From Thermoanaerobaculia bacterium (GTDB taxonomy: Bacteria; Acidobacteriota; Thermoanaerobaculia; Gp7-AA8): a stretch of 20,444 bases of DNA. Under the pieces are notes generated by a model. It was not told the origin of the DNA and ran no database searches. It saw only the letters and a program-made list of their open reading frames with translations. The position numbers and the translations under genes were made by a program. Every line of letters starts with the position of its first letter. Within the stretch, counting starts at the first letter, position 1. The stretch is taken from the NCBI GenBank assembly GCA_017883215.1, contig JADGOA010000017.1, positions 1 to 20,444 on the forward strand, written 5' to 3'. Positions 8,096 through 14,340 of this stretch are shown piece by piece.

Positions 8096-8407
8096 ATGAA
8101 GCATGGCGACAAAGCAAAAGCCAAAACAGCCAAAGCCTCCCGCAAAGCCTCGGTCAAAAAAGTCACCAAACCCGCCAGCAGCGCGAAAAGCAAAGCCCCC
8201 AAAACAGTCAAAAGGGCCGCAAAAAAGGCCGCAGCCACCGGCAAAGCCGCCGCGCCGAAGCGTGCAGCCAGCCCGGCCGACAAGTCGAAGGCCGACAACA
8301 GCCACGGCGTCACCACAGCCATCGATTTCAGCAACGTCGCCGTCGCCGCAGCCTTCAAACGCGCTGTCAAGAAGTACCCCAACGCTTTCCGCCGTCTCAC
8401 GGACTGA
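8096..8407 (+). CDS. Lys/Ala-rich basic protein, candidate antitoxin or histone H1-like
   Basis: The product is 103 residues. ATG 8096 is preferred because AGGA at 8087-8090 is 5 nt upstream; an upstream TTG (8051) lies in the promoter dyad. Residues 2 to about 70 are a low-complexity Lys/Ala/Ser/Pro tail like the C-terminal tail of eukaryotic histone H1 and some bacterial DNA-compacting proteins. The last 30 residues (IDFSNVAVAAAFKRAVKK plus YPNAFRRLTD) are ordered and amphipathic. Overlapping frames are also open, but codon third positions favour this one, especially after 8260. It ends immediately before a Doc-like reading frame, the order expected for antitoxin then toxin. The inhibitory (S/T)xxxE(G/N) motif of Fic antitoxins is not seen, so antitoxin function is only positional. 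Confidence in the CDS is good, in the function low. Confidence 0.65.
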   Translation: MKHGDKAKAKTAKASRKASVKKVTKPASSAKSKAPKTVKRAAKKAAATGKAAAPKRAASPADKSKADNSHGVTTAIDFSNVAVAAAFKRAVKKYPNAFRRLTD

Positions 8408-8414
8408 CGGTGGC

Positions 8415-8849
8415 GTTCGGTACCTGACGGTTCAGGATCTGGTCGAGCTGCACAAAGCCGTCAGCGTCGAATTCGGCGGGACGCAGGCACACCCCGGAGT
8501 GGTCGAGTCGCAATTCGGCCTTCTCAACGCGGTGCAGCGCCCACAGGTCACCACGCTCGGGCACGAGGCCTATCCGCTGTTCGCCGACAAGGTTGCAGCG
8601 TTCGTATTCGCGCTTCTGCAGGCGCGTCCGTTCCACGGGGGCAATCGCCGCGTGGCACTGGCGTCGATCTTCGCATTCTGCGAGATGAACGAACGCTCGA
8701 TCGACACCCGCGTTCTCGACGAGAAGACCGCCGAGAACGTTCTCAAACGTGCGGCGGGACATCGCGAGCTCGGCATCCCTCCGGAAACCGTATTTGCGGA
8801 GTTGCGAGAAGCGATGCGGCGGGCGATCAGCGCGCCCGGTAAGAGCTAG
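8415..8849 (+). pseudogene. Doc/Fic-like toxin, no start codon and degenerate Fic motif
   Basis: The frame reads VRYLTVQDLVELHKAVS, the typical N-terminus of Doc (death-on-curing) proteins, then a full Fic-like helical domain of about 145 residues. Doc toxins modify a cellular target such as EF-Tu through a HxFx(D/N)xN(K/R)R loop. Here the loop is RPFHGGNRR (8625-8651): the catalytic His is Arg (CGT) and the acidic residue is Gly. There is no ATG, GTG or TTG near the natural N-terminus. The nearest in-frame start is GTG 8262, deep in the overlapping upstream gene and without a ribosome-binding site. A GTG at 8410 would give a normal start if one base had been lost after it. It is probably a decayed or catalytically dead toxin; translation by frameshifting from the upstream gene cannot be excluded. 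Confidence 0.65.
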
Positions 8850-8856
8850 CGCCTGT

Positions 8857-8904
8857 CAGTGGGCAGTGCGCAGTAGAGCGGCGTTGTTCTGCCGACTGCG
8901 CACT
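8857..8904. repeat. 7-bp tandem repeat hairpin (family H)
   Basis: Units CAGTGGG, CAGTGCG and CAGTAGA (8857-8877) face ACTGCGCACT (8895-8904). AGTGCGCAGT at 8865-8874 is its exact complement. The hairpin lies between the convergent ends of the Doc-like frame and the zinc-ribbon gene and could act as a bidirectional terminator. Confidence 0.6.
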
Positions 8905-8915
8905 CCCGAAGCGGT

Positions 8916-9356
8916 CTATGCCGCCCGATCGTGCGTCTCCTGCCCTCGCCTGTGCAGCTCGGCGTTGATGCGTCCGAGCAGAATGCGGGCGACGCGAACG
9001 TCGTGTCCGGCGTCGATGAGCAGCAGAGTGATGTCGCCGCCGCCCCACATGAGACCGGCGAGCACGAGCAGGCGCGTCGCTTCGCCGAGAAGCGTGATCA
9101 GGGCGGCCTGGCCTTCGGTTACAAGGCCGGTCACGACCTCACCGATGAGCATCACCGCCATCAGAATCGCAAGAATCTTGAACAGGCGCGCGATGTAGCG
9201 GAGCGTGACGTACGGTTCGAGGTCTTCATTGCGAACCTCCTCCTCTTCGCCTCGCTTGTCGCCCTCTTTCACGGGCGGTGCTCCGCACGTCGGACAGACT
9301 TGTGACGCATCGGCGCGCCGTGTTCTACATTCGGGGCAAGTCACTTCGGTACCCAC
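8916..9356 (-). CDS. Zinc-ribbon membrane protein, function unknown
   Basis: The product is 146 residues. An N-terminal zinc ribbon has C7-x2-C10 and C21-x2-C24 (CPEC...CPTC), followed by a charged linker (GDKRGEEEE). Two hydrophobic segments, about 58-80 and 84-113, are likely membrane helices, and a basic amphipathic C-terminus (RILLGRINAELHRRG) follows. GTG 9356 is preceded by AAGGAGG at a good distance, fixing the start. It begins 22 nt after the M15-type peptidase gene and is surely co-transcribed with it. Similar zinc-ribbon plus transmembrane proteins are common and mostly uncharacterised. A role in assembling or sensing envelope proteins is only a guess from context. Confidence 0.75.
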   Translation of the reverse strand: MGTEVTCPECRTRRADASQVCPTCGAPPVKEGDKRGEEEEVRNEDLEPYVTLRYIARLFKILAILMAVMLIGEVVTGLVTEGQAALITLLGEATRLLVLAGLMWGGGDITLLLIDAGHDVRVARILLGRINAELHRRGQETHDRAA

Positions 9357-9378
9357 CTACAGCCTCCTTCTGGCCACA

Positions 9379-10548
9379 TCAGCCGTTCCCGAATCCGCGC
9401 CACCGGGCTCGATAGCCGCGGACGTCGATGTGCGTGAACGGCCCGTGGCCGCAACATGCGGAATAAACGCCAACTCCCCCGACCAGCTCGGGATGCTGCT
9501 GCTCGACGCGCTCGACGGCCTGCTGCACGACCTCTGCGTCACGGGTGTCGACGCGTCCGTCATGGTTGAGGTCGTCCATCACGCCGTTGCCATCGTTGTC
9601 GACGAACACATCCGCAGCATCGCCGTACATGTGGCGGCTGAGGTTCGCCCGCCCCTGGGTGTTGCCACCTGTGTAGTTGTACTCCGGGGTTCGGAAGCCG
9701 CTCATGATGCGCAGAGTGCGGACCGGATGTCCGGTGGCCTCGAGCTGCTGAATGGTCAACTCGAGCTTGTCGAGCAGCTTGGGGTTGAGCAGGATGTACT
9801 TCGGCCAGACCTTGGGCTGGTCCTTCGTCAGGAAGTCGCGCAGGCGGAAGTGCTCTGAGATGTGGATATCCGCGTTTTCCGGGGTGACCTCGATGAAGCC
9901 CGCCGGGTTGGCGTACGCCGGCGTTTTCGGACGGCCACCGCGCTCGAACGGCCAGCTGCCGAGATAGTAGAGCCCGATGTGGCCGCTCTGTTTTTGAGCG
10001 AATGGGACGAGCGTGAAGACGCTCAGGTCGTCCACCTGGCGCGTGGCCTGTCCGATCTGTACGGCGAGCTTGTACATTCCGGGATCCGCTGGTGCCGCGA
10101 ATTCCGGAGAGACCTCGATCGTCTGACCGCCCTGCGTGAGGACCGCCTTCGAACCCCCGGGCGCACCTTTGACGATCGGGGATCCGGGGGTGCGGGTGGC
10201 GAAGTAGACCTTTCCGCTGGCGCCGTGGAGCGGAGCGAGGAAACCCAGCATGGCGTTATCGATGAACGCTGTCGACGAGCCGTTACCCAGCACCGACGTG
10301 GCAATCTGTTGCGTCGGCGTGATGGCGCGCGGTGCGTTGAGCGGGACCCCCGTCGCCCGCTGCTGCACGATCAGCTGTTGCTGCACGTGGCGCATGTGGT
10401 CGAACGCGCCGACCCACGCGACCACGAACAGCAACACCACGCCCACAGCGATCCAGGTGAAGATGCGCTCCTGACGTTCGTTGAGGCCGCCAAATACGCG
10501 GTGCCGCTGCGGTGTGCGAGGGAGCAGTGGAGAATCTCGCGACGTCAC
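9379..10548 (-). CDS. Membrane-anchored M15/YcbK-like peptidase with calcium-loop insert
   Basis: This 389-residue protein has a short cytoplasmic N-terminus, one membrane helix (about 30-48) and an extracytoplasmic remainder. The C-terminal half resembles the zinc D,D-/L,D-peptidases of the M15/YcbK (DUF882) group that trim peptidoglycan stem peptides. Visible are ISEHFRLRDFL, RIMSGFRTPEYN, the zinc-site motif H306-x6-D313 (HMYGDAAD) and the late FTHIDV with H373. Between them sits DNDGNGVMDD plus LNHDGRVDTRD (about 317-337), two Asp-rich loops of the EF-hand/dockerin type, suggesting calcium binding beside the active site. The middle region (about 70-230) may be a beta-rich wall- or partner-binding domain. 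The start is GTG 10548. It lies 28 nt after the VWFA gene and 22 nt before the zinc-ribbon gene. Confidence 0.8.
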   Translation of the reverse strand: MTSRDSPLLPRTPQRHRVFGGLNERQERIFTWIAVGVVLLFVVAWVGAFDHMRHVQQQLIVQQRATGVPLNAPRAITPTQQIATSVLGNGSSTAFIDNAMLGFLAPLHGASGKVYFATRTPGSPIVKGAPGGSKAVLTQGGQTIEVSPEFAAPADPGMYKLAVQIGQATRQVDDLSVFTLVPFAQKQSGHIGLYYLGSWPFERGGRPKTPAYANPAGFIEVTPENADIHISEHFRLRDFLTKDQPKVWPKYILLNPKLLDKLELTIQQLEATGHPVRTLRIMSGFRTPEYNYTGGNTQGRANLSRHMYGDAADVFVDNDGNGVMDDLNHDGRVDTRDAEVVQQAVERVEQQHPELVGGVGVYSACCGHGPFTHIDVRGYRARWRGFGNG

Positions 10549-10576
10549 GCCCGTGGAGAGTTCATGGAGCGTGCCG

Positions 10577-11962
10577 CTAAGGAAAGTACCCCCGCGGCGC
10601 GCGCAGAGTCTGTCCTCCGCGCGTCTCGATCTTGATGCTGTGCCACTGATCCGCCGTCCCGGGGCTCGAGTAAAAGACGAGCTGGTACTGCTGGCGCAGC
10701 TCGTTCGCGAGCCGCAGATACACGGCCGGGAGCTCGCGCTCCTTCTGGATGATGAAGTACGTCGCCCCCGTGTCGCGGGCGATGTTGGCGAGCCGTTGCG
10801 CGGCGAGATGGCCGACGCCGAACCGCATCCAGCGGCTGAGCCGGCTGTTCTTCACGATTGGATACACCGGGACTCCGGCGTACCGCGCGTAATGAACGAG
10901 ATGGTCGAGCTTGAACGCGCTCCCCTGATCGACGCCGTCGGTCAGCACGACCAGCGCATGGCGTCCGGGGAGCTTCTGCAGCTCGTACAGCATCTCGATG
11001 GCGCTGTCGTAGAGGTGCGTCTCACCCGCCGGTTTCACCCGGTCGACCGCTTCGGCCGCCGCCTCGTAATCGTTCGTGTAGCCGGTCAGCCAGAACGTCC
11101 GCTGGTTGAAGCCCACCACCGCGATCCGGTCCTGCGGACGAAGCAGAGCCCTCGCAAACTGCTTGGCCGCCGCCTTGACCACCGGCAGCTCCTCGAGCAT
11201 GCTCTCCGAATAGTCGATCAGCAGGATCACGTGCAGCGGCTGACCGGCCGCGGGGACGAGCGTTTCGATTTTCCGGGGCTGTCCGTCGTCGAGGAGCGTC
11301 AAATCCTCGAGCCGCAGCGGCTTCGATCCCGTAGCCACCGACAAAGGGATCTCCTCCAGGCCGACGTCCAGCTCCGCGTTGGCGCGATCGCCGAAAAAGA
11401 CGACGTCGTTCGCTTCCTCGCCGCTCGATGCGTGCGCCACCACTCGCGCGTAGACACCGCCCGGGTACTTCGCCGCGTCGAGAACCACCTGGTAGGGCGC
11501 CGAAGAGGCCGTGGCGGCCTTCTGCTCACCGATGTAGAAGTCGACCGACTGAACGCGCGTCTCGACCGGAGCGGTCACATTCGCCGTGAGCGTGATGCTC
11601 CCGCTCTCCGGCACCTTCGCCGGCGCGCTCAGCTTCACCCGAAACGGCGGACGCGGATCGTTGACGACCATCTCGTCTTCCGCGGCGATGGCGCCGCTCG
11701 CGTCGTAGCCGACGGCGCGGAAACGCAGCCGCCGGATGTAGTCGCCGACGTTGACCTGTGCCGTCATCGTCCTTCCCGGCGCCCCGGTGTACTTGACGTT
11801 GTTGATGAACAGATCGAGCCGCACGACCGGCTCGGTCGCCACCACCGGCACGTAAAGGATCCCGTGAACGATGCCGTCCGGTTTGGTCGTGATCCGCACC
11901 GTCTGCGCGAGCGCAGCGCCTGACGCGAGGAGAAGGAGAACCGCGATGGAGAGCCGCTTCAC
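10577..11962 (-). CDS. Secreted VWFA-domain protein (Acidobacterial VWFA-related type)
   Basis: The chosen start, GTG 11962, gives 461 residues beginning with a clean signal peptide (MKRLSIAVLLLLASGAALAQ). The frame stays open to 12160, but that extension is repeat-derived and would bury the signal peptide. Beta-rich Ig-like segments occupy about 25-200. The von Willebrand A domain follows with the MIDAS motif DYSES (about 249-253, after VILLI), the threonine site at ETHLYDS and the aspartate site VVLTDGVD. The C-terminus has the YQLVFYSSP...IKIETR pattern typical of the VWFA-related family abundant in Acidobacteria. It probably acts as a metal-dependent protein-binding module outside the cytoplasm. 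It is the first gene of a likely three-gene operon with the M15-type peptidase and the zinc-ribbon protein. Confidence 0.85.
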   Translation of the reverse strand: MKRLSIAVLLLLASGAALAQTVRITTKPDGIVHGILYVPVVATEPVVRLDLFINNVKYTGAPGRTMTAQVNVGDYIRRLRFRAVGYDASGAIAAEDEMVVNDPRPPFRVKLSAPAKVPESGSITLTANVTAPVETRVQSVDFYIGEQKAATASSAPYQVVLDAAKYPGGVYARVVAHASSGEEANDVVFFGDRANAELDVGLEEIPLSVATGSKPLRLEDLTLLDDGQPRKIETLVPAAGQPLHVILLIDYSESMLEELPVVKAAAKQFARALLRPQDRIAVVGFNQRTFWLTGYTNDYEAAAEAVDRVKPAGETHLYDSAIEMLYELQKLPGRHALVVLTDGVDQGSAFKLDHLVHYARYAGVPVYPIVKNSRLSRWMRFGVGHLAAQRLANIARDTGATYFIIQKERELPAVYLRLANELRQQYQLVFYSSPGTADQWHSIKIETRGGQTLRAPRGYFP

Positions 11963-11990
11963 GCGCGATGTAACGCGATGGTGGTCGCAT

Positions 11991-12160
11991 GTCATCCCTG
12001 GTGGAACACCCGTCATGTTGGAGGGGGCGCGCAGCAGTGCGCCCGCTCTCCCGTTGAGAGCTGCTGGCGCGCTGCTGCGCGCCCCCACCAGGATGGCAGG
12101 CCTGGCTCGTGTCATTAGCAGCGTGAGCGAAGGATCTGGGGGACGGGTGGCTCGCAGCAT
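11991..12160. repeat. Long imperfect hairpin and dispersed repeat (family E)
   Basis: Arms at 12020-12043 and 12066-12089 pair at 22 of 24 positions (core GGGGGCGCGCAGCAG). They enclose a second stem, GCTCTC (12045-12050) with GAGAGC (12056-12061), and are extended by CCTGGTGG/CCACCAGG outside. The flank has TGAGCGAAGGATCTGGGGG (12124-12142) and GTCATC ends, like dispersed repeats known from many uncultured bacterial genomes. It lies upstream of the VWFA operon, so it may affect the leader RNA. Confidence 0.65.
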
Positions 12161-12178
12161 GTCATCGAAGGTCCATCC

Positions 12179-13144
12179 CTACCGCGTCGCTCGTTTCGCC
12201 GGCTTCTTCTTGGGTGGTTCAAAGACTTTCACGAGGTCGAATCGCTTCTTGCCGAGCACCGGCTTCCAGAGGTCGCCGAGCTCACGCACTCGCGCGACGA
12301 CGTTGTCGATGCGGAAGTCCTCCGTGCGCACGCCGCGCTCGACCTCCTCCCATGTCACAGGTGCCGACACACCTGCGAACGGTGTCGGGCGAACCGAGTA
12401 GATCGAGGCGAGGGTTCTCCCCCATGCGTTCTGGTTGTAGTCGACGAGCACGCGGCCGTGGGGGCGCTTCACCTTCCGGTACTCGGCGGTGATCACGTCG
12501 GGATACCGCGATTCCAACTCGAGTGCGATCGCCTTGGCGAACGTCCAGACCTCTTTCTGGAGCGGCCCGCGCACGATGGGGATGTAGACGTGAATCCCTT
12601 TCGAGCCGGTGGTCTTGGCGAAGGTCGGCATGCCGAGGGTGGCGAGAATGTCGCGAACGTAGAGTGCCACGCTCCGCACTTTGTTGAAGTCGGCTCCGGG
12701 CCCGGGATCGAGGTCGAAGTGGAGGAAGTCCGGCCGGTCCCAGTCGTCGCATCTGGCATACCAGGGATTCAGATCGATGCAGCCGAGGTTGATCAGCCAC
12801 ATCAGAGACTGGAGATCCTGGACGATCGGAAAGTTGACGACCGCCGCGTTGTGCGGGATCGCGCAGATGTCGATCCAATCAGGCCGCGGTTCCGGTGCCC
12901 GCTTCATGTAGAAGAAGTCGCCCTCGGCACCATTCGGGTAGCGCTTCATCACCATGGCCCGCCCGGCGACGTGCGGCAGCAGTCAGGGAGAGATGTCGGC
13001 GTAGTACTGGAGCAGGTCGCGCTTCGTGATTCCGAGCTTTTTCCAGAATGGCTTCTTCAGGTTCGTCAGGCGAACTTCACGGTCGCCGAACCTCAGGACG
13101 AGATCGACCGCGTCGCTCGGGATCGTGAGACGCCTGACCGCCAT
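12179..13144 (-). pseudogene. ligD: LigD-type DNA polymerase/primase domain, split by an in-frame TGA
   Basis: This is a stand-alone polymerase domain of the LigD (AEP primase) family, which fills gaps during Ku-dependent end joining. From ATG 13144 it reads MAVRRLTIP...LLQYYADISP, then TGA (12985-12983), then LLPHVAGRAMVMKRYPNG in the same frame. These two parts form one continuous block in normal family members. Downstream are the catalytic DxD (HFDLDPGPG), the TGSKGIHVYIP motif and VDYNQNAWGRT. The basic tail KKKPAKRATR ends the protein. A ~258-residue product could restart at ATG 12955, keeping the catalytic motifs but losing the N-terminal ~50 residues. TGG to TGA (Trp) is the simplest change. 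Ligase and nuclease domains are absent and no ku gene is in the window. It may be a pseudogene, a readthrough gene or a base-calling error. Confidence 0.85.
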
Positions 13145-13172
13145 GTCGCGAGCTCTGCAATTTCCGGGCAAT

Positions 13173-13223
13173 TAGGAGTGCAGACGTCCTCGTCCGCAAC
13201 CGCCGGACGTCCCGTCCGGCGGT
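13173..13223 (+). repeat. Twin-hairpin REP-like repeat, copy 1 (family C)
   Basis: The copy starts TAGGAGTGCAGACG and has the same two-stem plan as the copies flanking the transposase: GACG/CGTC, then CCGCCGGAC with GTCCGGCGG. It is in direct orientation with copy 2. It lies between the LigD-type polymerase start and the end of the small secreted-protein gene and fills most of that gap. Confidence 0.75.
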
Positions 13224-13247
13224 GAGGCAGCTCCCCGCGCCGCCGCC

Positions 13248-13550
13248 TTACCGCAGCAGCCTCCTCAGCGCCTCCTGAAACAGCCTCTGTCCCTTCTCAT
13301 GGTCCTTCTCCTTCTTGCTTCGGAATCCTCCCTCCGGCAAAGGTCCGCGAAGCTGGTCGATCCGGCGGTCGATGACCTTGCCGACGTCGTACGAAGAGGT
13401 GGACGGCTCGAGCATGAGGCTGCGGATCTCGTAAAGCGTGGCGAGCTGCTGATACTGGCGGCAGTCATCGGTTTCGACTGCGAGAAGCGGAGCCGCTGCG
13501 AAGAGCAGGAAGAACACGGCGCGCGTTTCATGGGACCTCCGTTCGCACAT
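13248..13550 (-). CDS. Small secreted protein, start region frameshifted
   Basis: The coding frame gives up to 100 residues from ATG 13550. A signal-peptide core (AVFFLLFAAAPLLA) is followed by a mature part of about 70 residues (VETDDCRQYQQLATLYEIR...), helical and charged, ending EALRRLLR. Codon third positions clearly support this frame. No family was recognised. The best initiation signals point elsewhere: ATG 13531 has GGAGG 4 nt upstream and a TAGAAT box behind it, but it is 2 nt out of frame. Removing one GC from the GCGCGC run just after it would give MKRAVFFLLFAAAPLLA. The gene is therefore probably frameshifted, or it uses ATG 13550 without a ribosome-binding site. It is bracketed by REP-like copies 1 and 2. 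Confidence 0.6.
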   Translation of the reverse strand: MCERRSHETRAVFFLLFAAAPLLAVETDDCRQYQQLATLYEIRSLMLEPSTSSYDVGKVIDRRIDQLRGPLPEGGFRSKKEKDHEKGQRLFQEALRRLLR

Positions 13551-13554
13551 TCTA
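13549..13554 (-). promoter_or_regulatory. Possible -10 box (TAGAAT) of the small secreted-protein gene
   Basis: On the minus strand TAGAAT (13554-13549) precedes GGAGG (13540-13536) and ATG 13531. The expected transcription start near 13542 would leave the ribosome-binding site intact. REP-like copy 2 begins 7 bp behind it, so any -35 would lie inside the repeat. Confidence 0.4.
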
Positions 13555-13560
13555 CGAGTT

Positions 13561-13613
13561 GTAGGAGTGCGGACGTCCTCGTCCGCAGCCGCCGGGCGTC
13601 CCCGCCCGGCGGT
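13561..13613 (+). repeat. Twin-hairpin REP-like repeat, copy 2 (family C)
   Basis: GTAGGAGT is followed by stem 1 (GCGGACG with CGTCCGC over TCCT) and stem 2 (CCGCCGGGC with GCCCGGCGG over GTCCC). It lies between the divergently transcribed small secreted-protein gene and the RAYT gene. Compensating differences from copy 3 keep stem 2 paired, a sign that the structure is under selection. Confidence 0.85.
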
Positions 13614-13641
13614 ACTCGCAACCGAGGTACCCTCGGAGACG

Positions 13642-14274
13642 ATGCAGTACGACCTCGGTCCTGTTGAGGTGAAAAAGCGGAACCATGTGCCGCACTGGGT
13701 GACGCCCCGGAGCATCTACTTCGTCACATGGCACCTCGCAGACGCACTGCCGGCTGAATTTCGTGAAGCGCTGCGGCGCGAAATTGATTACGGGCTCGAG
13801 CTCATTCGCACGGCGCGCGGCAAATTGACAATCGCGGACCGTGTGCGCCTGGAACGCGAGCGGCGGCGCAAAATTGAGCGATGCCTCGACGGCGGCTCCG
13901 GCGCATGTTCCCTTCGTGATCCTCACTGCGCGGCCATCGTTACCGAGTCGCTCAAGTACTTCAACGCGGTTCGATATGACCTGCTCGCCTGGTCGGTGAT
14001 GCCGAACCACGCACACGTGGTCTTCACCTGTCGAGACGGCTTCTCTCTTCCCGAGCTCGTGAAGAGCTGGAAGAACTACAGCAGCAGGGAAGTGAATCGG
14101 CTGCTCGGAAGGGGTGGCACGCTATGGCAGGAGGACTACTTCGACCGTAGCATTCGCAATCCCCGGCAACTCCAGCGTACGTTGCAGTACGTTGTGAACA
14201 ACCCGAGTAGCACAGGTCTGATCGATTGGCCTTTCGTTGCGAGCTATCCCGAGGCGATCAATCGGCATTTCTGA
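13642..14274 (+). CDS. REP-associated tyrosine transposase (RAYT), Y1/HUH type
   Basis: The product from ATG 13642 is 210 residues; GGAG at 13635-13638 is 3 nt upstream, and the longer GTG version would start inside the REP repeat. It belongs to the IS200/IS605-like Y1 transposase superfamily, REP-associated branch, whose members bind and cut single-stranded REP hairpins. The metal motif is H123-A-H125 in MPNHAHVVF. LWQEDYFDRSIRN follows, and Tyr183 in LQYVVNNP is the likely nucleophile. The N-terminal HVPHWVTPRSIYFVTWHLAD is typical of the family. The gene is intact. It is a single-copy, domesticated-looking transposase probably responsible for spreading the flanking repeats. No accessory tnpB/IscB gene is present. 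Confidence 0.9.
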   Translation: MQYDLGPVEVKKRNHVPHWVTPRSIYFVTWHLADALPAEFREALRREIDYGLELIRTARGKLTIADRVRLERERRRKIERCLDGGSGACSLRDPHCAAIVTESLKYFNAVRYDLLAWSVMPNHAHVVFTCRDGFSLPELVKSWKNYSSREVNRLLGRGGTLWQEDYFDRSIRNPRQLQRTLQYVVNNPSSTGLIDWPFVASYPEAINRHF

Positions 14275-14289
14275 CGGCCGAACGTGTTG

Positions 14290-14340
14290 ACCGCCGGACG
14301 AGGACGTCCGGCGGATGCGGACGAGGACGTCCGCACTCCT
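14290..14340 (-). repeat. Twin-hairpin REP-like repeat, copy 3 (family C, inverted)
   Basis: On the plus strand it reads CCGCCGGAC...GTCCGGCGG then GCGGACG...CGTCCGC and ends GCACTCCT, the reverse complement of the GGAGTGC start of copy 2. The stem 2 sequence matches copy 1 (GGAC) rather than copy 2 (GGGC), with both sides changed together. It lies between the RAYT end and the uvrA stop. Confidence 0.85.

Noticed and set aside
8103..8408. Pro/Lys-rich N-terminal extension of the Doc-like frame from ATG 8103
   Set aside because: It overlaps the better-supported basic protein out of frame, has weaker codon use, and known Doc proteins start near the RYLTV block.
11963..12160. 66-residue N-terminal extension of the VWFA protein
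   Set aside because: It is encoded by the hairpin repeat and would place the signal peptide inside the protein.
12983..12985. Selenocysteine at the TGA in the LigD-type polymerase gene
   Set aside because: The position is not a redox site in this family, no SECIS-like hairpin was evident just downstream, and a point mutation explains it more simply.
13567..13641. Longer RAYT beginning at GTG 13567
   Set aside because: It would start inside REP-like copy 2; ATG 13642 has an upstream GGAG and gives the normal family N-terminus.
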